Part shown: positions 1-7,490 of the stretch, in pieces | How the letters are laid out: each line of letters opens with the position of its first letter | How positions within the stretch are numbered: position 1 is the first letter of the stretch | Assembly: GCA_023666975.1 (NCBI GenBank) | Contig: JAMPAW010000034.1 | Span: forward strand, 1 to 26,954 | DNA length: 26,954 bases | Direction of reading: 5' to 3' | Origin: Clostridium sp. | GTDB taxonomy: Bacteria; Bacillota_A; Clostridia; Lachnospirales; Lachnospiraceae | Notes under the pieces: generated by a model | The model's input: the letters and a program-made list of their open reading frames with translations, nothing else | What the model was told of the DNA's origin: nothing | Databases searched by the model: none | Translations under genes and position numbers: made by a program

Positions 1-328
1 CCCCCGTAGGCTCATGGATTAGCAGTAAATCAATATAATCCATTCCAATTTTTTTCAAAGAACCGTCAATTGAACGCAGCGTATCCTGATAGCCATGACA
101 AGCCCACAATTTTGTTGTAATAAAAAGTTCTGAGCGTACAATTCCTGATTTTTTGCAGGCAAGACCGACCTCATGCTCGTTTCCATAGCACTGCGCGGTA
201 TCAATCGAACGGTAACCGACACGGATTGCATCCGCAACACACTGTTCAGTAATCCGTGACGGTGTTTGATATGTTCCATAACCTAAGACTGGCATTTCCA
301 CGCCATTATTCAAAGTAACATACTCCAC
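1..328 (-). CDS. Aldo/keto reductase, C-terminal part outside window
   Basis: NAD(P)H-dependent oxidoreductase of the aldo/keto reductase superfamily, a cytosolic TIM-barrel enzyme acting on aldehydes or ketones; the substrate cannot be told. Only the first 109 residues are in the window. The catalytic tetrad is visible: Asp43 and Tyr48 in SIDTAQCYGNE, Lys73 in TTKLW and His105 in LLLIHEP. The start is a GTG with AAGGAGG 8 bases upstream (337-343 on the plus strand); no ATG fits this ribosome site, and the next in-frame ATG (residue 12) would cut into the first beta strand. It is divergent from the LysR gene, which suggests that regulator controls it. Family call is firm; substrate is unknown. 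Confidence 0.9.
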   Translation of the reverse strand, partial: MEYVTLNNGVEMPVLGYGTYQTPSRITEQCVADAIRVGYRSIDTAQCYGNEHEVGLACKKSGIVRSELFITTKLWACHGYQDTLRSIDGSLKKIGMDYIDLLLIHEPTG

Positions 329-376
329 TTGTCTTTCCTCCTTCTCTGCTTTTGTTTTATTGTAGTGCAGAAGTAA

Positions 377-426
377 TTGACACAGAAGATACCAAAATGT
401 TAAAATGGCTTTAAGAAAATCTTAAA
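377..426 (+). promoter_or_regulatory. LysR promoter and T-N11-A type operator
   Basis: The AKR-LysR intergenic region has TTGACA at 377-382 and TAAAAT at 401-406 (18-base spacer) reading toward the LysR gene. A 17-bp palindrome at 410-426, TTTAAGAAAATCTTAAA, contains T412-N11-A424, the classic LysR-box shape. It lies just before the LysR ribosome site, a position suited to autorepression. On the other strand a TACAAT (359-364) lacks a good -35 box, which fits an activator-dependent aldo/keto reductase promoter. Confidence 0.5.
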
Positions 427-440
427 ACAAGGAGATGCCT

Positions 441-1340
441 ATGTATAATCGGGAACTTATCACCTTTATTGCTGTCGCAGATCAGGGCAGTTTTCTGAAA
501 GCATCAAAGGAATTGTATATAACTGCGGTATCCGTAATGAACCAGATCAACAAGTTAGAAGCAGACGTTGGTGTAAAGTTGATTGAAAGAACCAGTCAGG
601 GAACGCAGCTTACCCCCGCCGGGCGTTCCTTTTACAAGGATGCAAAAAAAATCATAAAGCACTCGGAACAGGCGATAGCCCGTACCCGTCAGATTGCTAA
701 GAATGAAAAACAGTCAATCCGTATTGGAACATCGATTCTCCGTCCATGTAAAATGCTGGTAGATTTGTGGTCGAAAATGGATGACGGAACGCTGCCTGTG
801 ACGATTCACATTGTACCTTTTGATGATAGTCCGGCAAGTATGGAAAAGATGTTAGAAACACTCGGCAAAGAGATCGATTGTTTTGTCGGTCCATGTGATT
901 CCCTCACATGGAGGGAGAAATATAATATTCTTGTGTTAAAACAAGGGGAGTGCTGTATTGCTGTTCCACGCAAGCATAGATTAGCGAAAAAAGAAAAGCT
1001 GAAATGGAGCGATTTGGACGGGGAAACCCTTATGCTTGTAAAACGTGGGGATTCTCCTGAACTAAACAGACTGCGTGATGAAATCGAAACAAAACACCCT
1101 GATATTAGCATTTTGGATATCCCGCATTTTTATGACACGAATATATTTAATGAATGTGAGCAAACGGGGTGTATCATGGAAACATTGGATATTTGGAAAG
1201 ATGTTCACCCCTCCATAGTTACTATCCCTATGGAGTGGGAATATAAAACATATTATGGAATTGTATATGCAAAGCAGCCGTCTGAACAGATGCAGGCATT
1301 TATAAGTATCATTCAAAATAATGAGGATATGATAAAATGA
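441..1340 (+). CDS. LysR-family transcriptional regulator
   Basis: DNA-binding regulator of 299 residues, the usual LysR length (about 300). The N-terminal winged helix-turn-helix spans about residues 1-60, with the typical pattern of FIAVADQGSFLKASKELYI followed by INKLEADVGVKLIERT and LTPAGRSFY. The rest is the periplasmic-binding-protein-like effector domain; the ligand is unknown. An ATG at 435 overlaps the AAGGAG ribosome site (429-434), so the ATG at 441, with a 6-base gap, is the chosen start. It is transcribed away from the aldo/keto reductase and probably regulates that gene and itself through the palindrome at 410-426. Confidence 0.9.
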   Translation: MYNRELITFIAVADQGSFLKASKELYITAVSVMNQINKLEADVGVKLIERTSQGTQLTPAGRSFYKDAKKIIKHSEQAIARTRQIAKNEKQSIRIGTSILRPCKMLVDLWSKMDDGTLPVTIHIVPFDDSPASMEKMLETLGKEIDCFVGPCDSLTWREKYNILVLKQGECCIAVPRKHRLAKKEKLKWSDLDGETLMLVKRGDSPELNRLRDEIETKHPDISILDIPHFYDTNIFNECEQTGCIMETLDIWKDVHPSIVTIPMEWEYKTYYGIVYAKQPSEQMQAFISIIQNNEDMIK

Positions 1341-1341
1341 A

Positions 1342-1402
1342 TTGCGCTGATGCGCAAGCAGGTCATCAATTTTCTCTGAAAATTGGTGACATATGGTATA
1401 CT
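1342..1402 (+). promoter_or_regulatory. Two hairpins and an extended -10 promoter
   Basis: Directly after the LysR stop there are two inverted repeats. The first is TTGCGC (1342-1347) with GCGCAA (1352-1357) around TGAT. The second has 13-base arms GTCATCAATTTTC (1362-1374) and GAAAATTGGTGAC (1378-1390) around a 3-base loop, with a single G-U type mismatch. Neither is followed by a T run, so they are not standard terminators. An extended -10 box, TGGTATACT (1394-1402), follows at once and would drive the SRPBCC gene. The second repeat would cover its -35 region like an operator. Function is inferred. Confidence 0.45.
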
Positions 1403-1453
1403 GTTTTATGTTGTGGAAGATGGCAAATCGAAGGTTGAAAGGAAGTATCAGGG

Positions 1454-2212
1454 ATGGCAGTTTCAAATATAAAAACAATGATTCATAGTGATATTCATAA
1501 AGTCTGGGAAGTTGTTTTAGCTGTTGACAAGTATAGCACATGGCGAAGTGATTTGAGTAAGACAGAAACCGTAAATGAAAAACAGTTTATTGAATATACG
1601 AAAGAGGGCTACTCTACTATGTTTACGGTTACGGATGTAAAGCCATATGAACGATGGGAATTTGATATGGAAAACAGCAATATGCGGGGACACTGGACTG
1701 GCATTTTCATTTCAAAAGGCGGCGAAACGGAGATCGATTTAACGGAAGATGTAACCGTGAAAAAGTTTTTTATGAAACCATTTATAAAATCGTACTTAAA
1801 GAAACAGCAAACACAATTTATTGCGGATTTAAAGAAAGCATTAGAAGATTTTCCGTTAAACCGGTTTGACTTTTCGGATTTGGCAAAAAGCATACAAAAG
1901 TGTGAACTGCTGCCAAAAGTCATTACGGACAGTGCGACTGGAATAGAATTTTATGGTGGGAATACTGTTTCGAGGGAGGAGTTGGTTCGTTTCCTTGAAA
2001 ATTTTAACGAATTGGACAACCTTGCCCAAAATGACAGTAAAAAAGAGTATGAAAAACATACGCAGTCAGGCATGAAGAGCTATCAGTTTGAACCATCGTG
2101 GGTTGAAATTTCACCCGACAGAGTGATTGTTGGGTATGTCGGCATCTATGTAAACACGGATTTTGAACTGGCTTTTGTAAAGGTTAATGGCAACTGGATT
2201 TTAGATAAATGA
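1454..2212 (+). CDS. SRPBCC-fold protein with unassigned C-terminal domain
   Basis: Protein of 252 residues. Residues 1-135 look like the START/SRPBCC (polyketide cyclase-type) ligand-binding fold: an N-terminal strand, a helix with VWEVVLAVDKYSTWRSD, alternating strands (RWEFDMENSNMRGHWTGIF) and a long C-terminal helix (KKQQTQFIADLKKALEDF). Residues 140-252 form a second, mostly acidic domain ending in strands such as RVIVGYVGIYVNTDFELAFV; I do not recognise it. No signal peptide or membrane segment. GGAAG lies 8-13 bases before the ATG. A ligand-binding or stress role is possible but no substrate can be named. Confidence 0.7.
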   Translation: MAVSNIKTMIHSDIHKVWEVVLAVDKYSTWRSDLSKTETVNEKQFIEYTKEGYSTMFTVTDVKPYERWEFDMENSNMRGHWTGIFISKGGETEIDLTEDVTVKKFFMKPFIKSYLKKQQTQFIADLKKALEDFPLNRFDFSDLAKSIQKCELLPKVITDSATGIEFYGGNTVSREELVRFLENFNELDNLAQNDSKKEYEKHTQSGMKSYQFEPSWVEISPDRVIVGYVGIYVNTDFELAFVKVNGNWILDK

Positions 2213-2293
2213 TATTGATTTTATCATAGAAGACCTATTGCTGGTAGCTATTTACAGAAAAACTTTCATACTTTCACTGCAATCCGCATAAGG

Positions 2294-4504
2294 CTATCCT
2301 GCAAATCCCACATCGTCCATGATAACCTCGCCTTTCCCGCTTCCGTCAAAAACGACACAAATTTTATGAACAGATGTGAAATCAAACGCTGTATCTGTTG
2401 GGAACATATCCGCTTTCAGCGATACTGTCTGCATTTGATGCTTGTATTCATAGGAACCAAACAGCACATCCTGCTTATACAGCTGAACTGCCAGTGACGG
2501 ATAGACAAGCTGTGGATTTTCTGCCCTTACCATATTGCCCGCTGCATCATACAGCTCCACTGTGTAATGCAGCGCAGTTATCTCATCAGCGATATCCTCC
2601 CGCATATCCGCCATTCTAAATGTGATTTCTCCTGCCGTCACATCCGTTGCAGGGATATTTATCTCAATCCTCGGTTCCGAATCTTTCTCCCATGTACAGT
2701 TTAAAACATGATTTTCTCCACCTTTATTGGTGCCGTATACATCTGTACGTTCCTTCCATGTCGCCATGCCCGGGCAGCTGATGGTAACATCCTCCATATC
2801 GCCATGGGCAATGTCAGCATTTTCATCAAACGAACAATACCTTACGAAATCGGAATCCATATAATTTGTTATGTACACTGTTTTCGGAAGCGCTTCTGTA
2901 TACCTCGTGTTATCTCTAAGCAGGTCACTGTAATCGCAGCCGCCCAGGAGCGTTTCATCTAAAAATGCCCTGATGTAAACCTTTGCTATTTGCTGCTGCC
3001 CGTCTGCCTCCAAAAAATTAGCGGTATTTAAAAAGCCGTTTGTTCCCGCATCACCGTCATAGCGTCCCCATTTTGTATTGAACTGCCCGTGGTTCGCACC
3101 CATTATATATACGCTTGCCTTACGGTATAAGGTATCGTCTGCATGGGAAAAATGTATGTTGTTATACTGCTTTTCACCCATCACGCTGCTTACATCCTGA
3201 TCGTTTGAGCCGTGAAGCAGCAGGTAATTGACATCGCAAAGCTCCACTGCATGTTCTGCCGGCATATACTGGTCAACGGTAGGCGCAATCGCAATAATCG
3301 AGGAGATATTAAAATGATAATCAAACTTTCGCTTGCCGTTATCAGGATATGCGCTAAGTGCATTAAACAGGCATGCGGTTGCCACCATTTCGCCGCCCCT
3401 GGAATGTCCCGCTATGGCAATCCCATCCGGATTTATTTTCCGGTAGAGAACGCTTTCCGGATCTTCATTTTCAGCCAGAACTGCTTTCATATTCTCTAAC
3501 AGCAGAACGGCTCTGGCATCATTTTCACCATTCAGCTCATTCACTACATTTTCATCAACTGATACCACGACATATCCGTTTGATGCAAGATATTCGCCGA
3601 GGTAGTCATATCCAAGATACGACGGAACGCCAAAATCATGATTTCCGTGTACAATGAATACTACCGGGCAATTCAGTCCGTCCTGCGGATACCAGATGCG
3701 CCCGGCCAAAGGCGCCTCGTCTAATCCCCGTTTAAAATACAGCTTTGACAGTAATGCCTGCGGTTCGTTCCCTTCAACGAGGTCTGAAATATCGATGTAA
3801 TCGGTGACAATTCCCGAAGCAGAATCCGGACCGTAATCGACCACCGCTGTTTTCGCATTCCCGTTTTCCATATAACCGGCAAAGCCCGCAGTCTTATCAT
3901 CAGCGGCAGAACCTGCATTTTCTTCTCTGTTACCTTCCGATAATGCAAGATACTTCTGTATCCGGTTTTCGCCAAAATGATCCATATGGAAGAACAGACC
4001 GAATAAAACCACGATTCCCAGAGATACCGTTAAGGCGGCATATCCGAATTTTTGCTTATGATTTTTACCTACAGCTATGCTCCATATGCATCTTCCCAAC
4101 ACATCTACAGCAGTAACCGTTACCACGCTGATGAAAATACCCGACACCACACCGTTTAGCTGTGTGCCGATAAAATTAACCACAATCAAATCAAGCACTG
4201 CCAGAAGATGATATACCCTTGCCCGTTTCACCTTGCCGAAAAGTATTTTAAGCAGCAAAGCCATAAGCTCTGTCACGATTACCACCAGCAAAAATGAAAG
4301 AAGGAATGCCATAAATGCAGGCATGATATTATTGCATACATACAGCATGAACCCATATACAAACTGGGCTGCCAAAAGCGTACATAAAAACATGCCGCCG
4401 GGTCTGCCGTCTCTCAGGAAGCGTGCCGGTCCTTCGGTTGCTTTCTTTGTCCATTGAAATAAATTTCCTGATATTGTTTTTATTTTTTGTACAATCTTTT
4501 TCAT
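2294..4504 (-). CDS. Membrane-anchored alpha/beta hydrolase
   Basis: Predicted hydrolase of 736 residues. The first 175 residues hold about five membrane helices (near 38-60, 63-90, 98-118, 120-142, 154-172). After a low-complexity linker there is an alpha/beta-hydrolase domain (about 240-545): oxyanion HGNHD at 286-290, nucleophile elbow GHSRGG with Ser368, acid Asp435 in GSNDQD and catalytic His472 in GANHGQFN. This resembles the dienelactone hydrolase/PAF-acetylhydrolase-like group. Residues about 550-736 look like an all-beta domain ending IMDDVGFAG, similar in style to a carbohydrate-binding module. The start is the ATG at 4504 with AAAGGA 7 bases upstream; a TTG extension to 4552 lacks a ribosome site. 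The substrate is unknown; the catalytic part is probably outside the cell. Confidence 0.8.
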   Translation of the reverse strand: MKKIVQKIKTISGNLFQWTKKATEGPARFLRDGRPGGMFLCTLLAAQFVYGFMLYVCNNIMPAFMAFLLSFLLVVIVTELMALLLKILFGKVKRARVYHLLAVLDLIVVNFIGTQLNGVVSGIFISVVTVTAVDVLGRCIWSIAVGKNHKQKFGYAALTVSLGIVVLFGLFFHMDHFGENRIQKYLALSEGNREENAGSAADDKTAGFAGYMENGNAKTAVVDYGPDSASGIVTDYIDISDLVEGNEPQALLSKLYFKRGLDEAPLAGRIWYPQDGLNCPVVFIVHGNHDFGVPSYLGYDYLGEYLASNGYVVVSVDENVVNELNGENDARAVLLLENMKAVLAENEDPESVLYRKINPDGIAIAGHSRGGEMVATACLFNALSAYPDNGKRKFDYHFNISSIIAIAPTVDQYMPAEHAVELCDVNYLLLHGSNDQDVSSVMGEKQYNNIHFSHADDTLYRKASVYIMGANHGQFNTKWGRYDGDAGTNGFLNTANFLEADGQQQIAKVYIRAFLDETLLGGCDYSDLLRDNTRYTEALPKTVYITNYMDSDFVRYCSFDENADIAHGDMEDVTISCPGMATWKERTDVYGTNKGGENHVLNCTWEKDSEPRIEINIPATDVTAGEITFRMADMREDIADEITALHYTVELYDAAGNMVRAENPQLVYPSLAVQLYKQDVLFGSYEYKHQMQTVSLKADMFPTDTAFDFTSVHKICVVFDGSGKGEVIMDDVGFAG

Positions 4505-4620
4505 TGGTTTATCCTTTGAAGAAATATATAAAGCCGCTGTTTTCACTTTCAAAAACAGTCTTACATCTGTAGCCGTTCACTGAAGTGATTATAGCAGAAC
4601 AAATGCCAAAAGGCAAACGG

Positions 4621-4646
4621 AAAAGGAGGCGCAAAATAACGCCTCC
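4621..4646 (-). terminator. Intrinsic terminator of the CotF-like gene
   Basis: Reading on the minus strand, a perfect 7-bp stem GGAGGCG/CGCCTCC (4640-4646 and 4625-4631) with an 8-base loop is followed by TTTT (4624-4621). It lies 40 bases past the CotF-like stop codon and upstream of the hydrolase gene, separating the two minus-strand genes. Confidence 0.8.
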
Positions 4647-4685
4647 CTGCCACTATACAAATCAAGCCATAAAGGGAAATGTCAG

Positions 4686-5144
4686 TTATGCCATCCCATT
4701 TGCAGTCTTATATTTGTACAGCATTTCCGCATGATTCTGCTCCTCAATCTGTATATCAGCCAGCAGCTTGCGAAGGGCTGCATCGGCAAAACGGAATACA
4801 TTTGTATTATACTCAGATGAAACCAGTTTTTCCGTGCCGATACAGTCCGTAACCAAAAAATTATCTGACTGCTTGTCCGCATTTTGCCCCTGTGCAGTGT
4901 AGGTTGCTTTTGGCTCATAATCCCTTCCGGAAGAGTCGTTACAATCACAGGACGGAACATTGCCCTTCAATACCTGACCTAAGGTATCGTAGTGTTTCTG
5001 CTCTAACTGCTCGATTTTTCCAAAAAGTTCCTTTAACACCGGGTCCTTTGCCTGCTCCTTGTATCTGCGGTACTTTTCCACACAAGTTTTTTCCTGCGTC
5101 TGTAACTCTGAAATTGCATCCGTTTCTTTTTGGTTTAATACCAT
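4686..5144 (-). CDS. CotF-like spore coat / ferritin-fold protein
   Basis: Protein of 152 residues that matches the CotF-type spore coat family in layout. A helical hairpin at 8-60 includes EQLEQKHYDTL, then comes a polar Cys-containing linker (SCDCND), then a second helical pair at about 97-148 including IQIEEQNHAEML. The two E-x-x-H-like motifs are typical of ferritin-like four-helix proteins. Its presence suggests an endospore-forming host. AGGAGG precedes the ATG by 7 bases. A terminator follows. Two direct repeats upstream (5198-5232) may be regulator sites. The family call is from pattern recognition; metal binding is inference. Confidence 0.75.
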   Translation of the reverse strand: MVLNQKETDAISELQTQEKTCVEKYRRYKEQAKDPVLKELFGKIEQLEQKHYDTLGQVLKGNVPSCDCNDSSGRDYEPKATYTAQGQNADKQSDNFLVTDCIGTEKLVSSEYNTNVFRFADAALRKLLADIQIEEQNHAEMLYKYKTANGMA

Positions 5145-5197
5145 ATAATCATCCTCCTGTCTGCAAGCCGATTTCTACCAGCATTTATTTCCAATAA

Positions 5198-5232
5198 AAA
5201 ATGTTTTGGAATACATTCAAAATGCTTTGGAA
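5198..5232 (-). repeat. Tandem 14-bp direct repeat upstream of CotF-like gene
   Basis: AAAATGTTTTGGAA (5198-5211) recurs as AAAATGCTTTGGAA (5219-5232), one mismatch, with a 21-bp period, equal to two helical turns. It lies 54-88 bases upstream of the CotF-like start on the minus strand. A partial inverted copy, TTCCAAAA, is at about 5279-5286. The second copy overlaps a weak cre-like sequence (5228-5241). Probable regulator-binding sites; the regulator is unknown. Confidence 0.45.
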
Positions 5233-5326
5233 ACGCTTTGCTTATATTTATGATTTCCTGGATAGTATGGTCATTTTTTCCAAAAGTTATTCGTCTGTTT
5301 TATTGCCGTTTTTCCTTTAACAGCAC

Positions 5327-5355
5327 TTGTAATCATGCAGGAAACGATATAAAAT
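5327..5355 (+). promoter_or_regulatory. Sigma-A type promoter for small membrane protein
   Basis: TTGTAA at 5327-5332 and TAAAAT at 5350-5355 with a 17-base spacer, about 36 bases before the ATG of the 72-aa membrane protein. Confidence 0.55.
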
Positions 5356-5391
5356 AAAGTAATGAATGAAAATTTGAAAGGAAACGAATCT

Positions 5392-5610
5392 ATGAAAAAA
5401 ATGATTTTAGGCATTGCATGGCAAGTCATGGGTTTTTTAGGAGCAATCATTATCTTGTGTTCTGCGGCTCCTCATGATTGGGATTATCATGGCATTACAG
5501 GAATAATAGGTAATATTTTAGGATTGGGTTTAATGCTGCCTTTTCTTGTCTGTGTAGTTTTGATTGTGGCTGGATTAGTACTTTGTTTCAAATGCCTTAA
5601 CGAGAAATAA
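5392..5610 (+). CDS. Small two-helix membrane protein
   Basis: Unrecognised protein of 72 residues. Two hydrophobic segments are clear: about residues 4-25 (ILGIAWQVMGFLGAIIIL) and 42-66 (LGLGLMLPFLVCVVLIVAG), joined by a short loop HDWDYHG, with a Lys-rich C-terminus. It is probably an integral membrane protein with both ends on the same side. An upstream in-frame ATG at 5362 has no ribosome site, whereas the ATG at 5392 has AAAGGAA about 8 bases upstream and a MKKM start typical of a membrane protein. It has its own promoter. No function can be assigned. Confidence 0.65.
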   Translation: MKKMILGIAWQVMGFLGAIIILCSAAPHDWDYHGITGIIGNILGLGLMLPFLVCVVLIVAGLVLCFKCLNEK

Positions 5611-5659
5611 TACATAACTTCCCGTTTGTCGGAGGATATGCAAATAGAACTAGTGCTTA

Positions 5660-5672
5660 CTTTACAGTAAAG
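5660..5672. repeat. 13-bp palindrome upstream of GNAT gene
   Basis: CTTTACAGTAAAG is a perfect palindrome with one central base, 45 bases before the acetyltransferase start. It could be an operator; no matching regulator is next to it. Confidence 0.3.
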
Positions 5673-5716
5673 AGTTTAAGTAGACAGCTTCAAGCCTGAT
5701 AGAAGGAGGGCAATTT

Positions 5717-6187
5717 ATGGTCTATGACAGGGCTTCAACAGATGATATGGAACAACTGACAGAGTTACGAATTGCCTATTTAACAGAAGATTATGGCGGG
5801 TTGCAAGACAAAGATTTAGAGGCAGTTAAACGCAATTTGCCGGATTATTTTATGCGGAACCTGAATAAAACGATATTTGGCTATGTAGCAAGAAATGAGG
5901 GAGAAATAATCGCCTGTGCGCTGCTGCTTGTTGTCGAAAAACCAATGAGTCCCGCTTTTATGACCGGAAAAACAGGGACGGTTTTAAATGTATATACTAA
6001 ATCAGAATACCGCCGTAATGGTTATGCACGGAAACTGATGGATATGCTGTTAGATGATGCATCGGATATGAAATTGAGCGTGGTAGAACTCAAAGCAACA
6101 GAAGATGGATATCCGTTATATAAATCATTAGGTTTTCATGAAACGATATCAAAATATCACCAAATGGAGTGGAAGACTCAGATATGA
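5717..6187 (+). CDS. GNAT-family N-acetyltransferase
   Basis: Acetyl-CoA-dependent N-acetyltransferase of 156 residues, usual size for a single GNAT domain. The acetyl-CoA pyrophosphate loop is seen in motif A: strand VLNVYTKSEYR followed by RRNGYARKLMDMLL. The C-terminal motif LYKSLGFHE is also typical. The N-terminus (ASTDDMEQLTELR) matches the usual first helix. The acceptor (protein, drug, amine) cannot be told. AGAAGGAGGG precedes the ATG. It sits upstream of the MntA-HepT pair but is too long and unlike the TacT/AtaT toxins to be called a toxin. Confidence 0.9.
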   Translation: MVYDRASTDDMEQLTELRIAYLTEDYGGLQDKDLEAVKRNLPDYFMRNLNKTIFGYVARNEGEIIACALLLVVEKPMSPAFMTGKTGTVLNVYTKSEYRRNGYARKLMDMLLDDASDMKLSVVELKATEDGYPLYKSLGFHETISKYHQMEWKTQI

Positions 6188-6223
6188 AATTATCATTTGC
6201 CATAAAAGAAAGGGGTTATCAAA

Positions 6224-6526
6224 ATGGATAGTGCTGTATTTACAATTAAGGATATTGAGAATTTAGTGCAGCCAATCGCTGCCAAATATAAAGTGCAAGC
6301 AATATATCTGTTTGGTTCTTATGCCAGAGGGGAGGCAGATGAAAGCAGTGATTTAGATTTTCTGGTATGCGGTGGGGAAAATTTCAAACTTACATTGATT
6401 TTTTCACTCGCAGAGGAATTGCGAGAGGTTTTGAGAAAAAATGTTGATGTATTTGAAATAAATGAAATCAACAAAGATAGTGATTTTTATCATGCAGTTA
6501 TGAGGGAAAGGTTGTTGATAGCATGA
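6224..6526 (+). CDS. mntA: MntA antitoxin (MNT-type nucleotidyltransferase)
   Basis: Minimal nucleotidyltransferase of 100 residues, the antitoxin half of a type VII MNT-HEPN system. The diagnostic GSYARGEADESSDLD motif is at residues 31-45, with metal-binding Asp43 and Asp45 and a third acidic residue at Asp75 (VDVFEI). In characterised pairs the MntA protein transfers AMP to a tyrosine of HepT and blocks its RNase activity. Its stop overlaps the hepT start by 4 bases (ATGA), so the two are translationally coupled. All catalytic residues are present, so the module looks intact. Confidence 0.92.
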   Translation: MDSAVFTIKDIENLVQPIAAKYKVQAIYLFGSYARGEADESSDLDFLVCGGENFKLTLIFSLAEELREVLRKNVDVFEINEINKDSDFYHAVMRERLLIA

Positions 6527-6858
6527 AATATTCAGATGAGCAGCGCATAGAAAAAATTTACGAAAATGCAATAAAACTACATGAGTACATTATATGCAAC
6601 AATATTAGCAAGGAAGATTTGCTGATGAATGTTCCGTTGCAATGGCTTGTTACAACACCACTATATAATATTGGAGAACATGTTTATAACCTGTCCGGTG
6701 CATATAAAGAATTGCATGGTGAAGTTCAATGGAGTATGATATCAGGACTTAGACATCGTTTGGTTCACGACTATGATGGAACAAATTGGAATATTATTGC
6801 TGATGTAGTTTTCGAGGAAATCCCTATATTGATTGAAGAACTAAAAAAGCTTTTGTAA
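6523..6858 (+). CDS. hepT: HepT toxin (HEPN-domain RNase)
   Basis: HEPN-domain protein of 111 residues, the toxin partner of MntA. The RNase motif R-x4-H-x-Y is intact near the C-terminus: Arg77, His82 and Tyr84 in RHRLVHDY. In known systems the Tyr is the residue that receives AMP from MntA. The rest is the usual HEPN four-helix layout. The start codon overlaps the mntA stop. This is a toxin-antitoxin or phage-defence type module of the cytosol; whether it acts against phage here is inference. Confidence 0.9.
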   Translation: MKYSDEQRIEKIYENAIKLHEYIICNNISKEDLLMNVPLQWLVTTPLYNIGEHVYNLSGAYKELHGEVQWSMISGLRHRLVHDYDGTNWNIIADVVFEEIPILIEELKKLL

Positions 6859-6862
6859 TTTG

Positions 6863-6907
6863 AAAGATAAAAAGGTATTCTTTCGGTATACTTTATCTTT
6901 GAAATTT
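6863..6907 (+). terminator. AT-rich hairpin after hepT
   Basis: Arms AAAGATAAA (6863-6871) and TTTATCTTT (6892-6900) can pair, with a further GTAT/ATAC match inside, and TTTTTT follows at 6905-6910. It is a plausible terminator for the toxin-antitoxin operon, weaker than a GC-rich one. Confidence 0.5.
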
Positions 6908-6953
6908 TTTAAAAATCACAAACCACAATAGAAAAAACGAAAGGAAAACGCAA

Positions 6954-7412
6954 ATGTATGAATTTAACCCAAAAGTGAAGGAGGCTCTGCAAAAAATTAA
7001 TTTTGTGGAACGGTATGAGGCATTATCCAATTTGTATAGCAAAGAAAGAATCAAAGAGGAGGAACGTTTACTCTATATTGATGTAGAGGAAGTTATTGAA
7101 ACGATTGAGGATTTAGGATATCATGCGAAGTTTCTCCGAGGAGAAGGATTTTACAAATTACAGGAAGAAAAAAAGGACGGATATACATTCGGCTTTCATA
7201 TTTGTTTAAAATACGGACTGGCAGAGTTGATCTGGGTGGTGAAGGAAGGGAAAAAAGTGCTGCTTGGCCGCCCGTGGGGAGCCTGCGTGAAAGAGATGCA
7301 TGACGGCAGGATTCCCATGCCTGTAATCGGAGATTATGATGATTTAGAAGATATTTTAAGGACAGCCTTTGCCATGTTTGAAGAATTTAAGAGCGCATTT
7401 CTCACACAATGA
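6954..7412 (+). CDS. Hypothetical protein, possibly immunity-like
   Basis: Unrecognised protein of 152 residues, soluble, rich in Glu and Lys. The N-terminal third is helical (YEALSNLYSKERIKEEERL). The centre has beta strands with aromatic residues (TFGFHICLKYGLAELIWVV, then VLLGRPWGACVKEM). The C-terminus is a helix (LEDILRTAFAMFEEFKSAF). The size and alpha-beta layout resemble small immunity proteins of polymorphic toxin systems, but no family can be named and no toxin gene is adjacent. AAAGGA lies before the ATG. It follows the MntA-HepT operon after a terminator-like hairpin. Confidence 0.65.
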   Translation: MYEFNPKVKEALQKINFVERYEALSNLYSKERIKEEERLLYIDVEEVIETIEDLGYHAKFLRGEGFYKLQEEKKDGYTFGFHICLKYGLAELIWVVKEGKKVLLGRPWGACVKEMHDGRIPMPVIGDYDDLEDILRTAFAMFEEFKSAFLTQ

Positions 7413-7490
7413 TACAAGGAAGGTGCGAAAGAGGATGAATGATATTGAGTTAAAAAAGTACGGGTATCGATTGGTTCGCGGAGGAAAATC

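Noticed and set aside
55..279. 74-residue minus-strand open frame
   Set aside because: It is out of frame with the aldo/keto reductase that covers the same bases and has clear family motifs.
2885..2898. GGAAGCGCTTCT palindrome resembling a cre site
   Set aside because: Located deep in the hydrolase coding region, not near a promoter; likely chance.
5638..5670. 10-residue open frame before the GNAT gene
   Set aside because: Ribosome site too close to the ATG and the peptide is too short to support.
5717..6187. GNAT gene as a TacT/AtaT-type toxin
   Set aside because: No DUF1778-like antitoxin upstream and the sequence lacks features of that toxin group; treated as an ordinary acetyltransferase.
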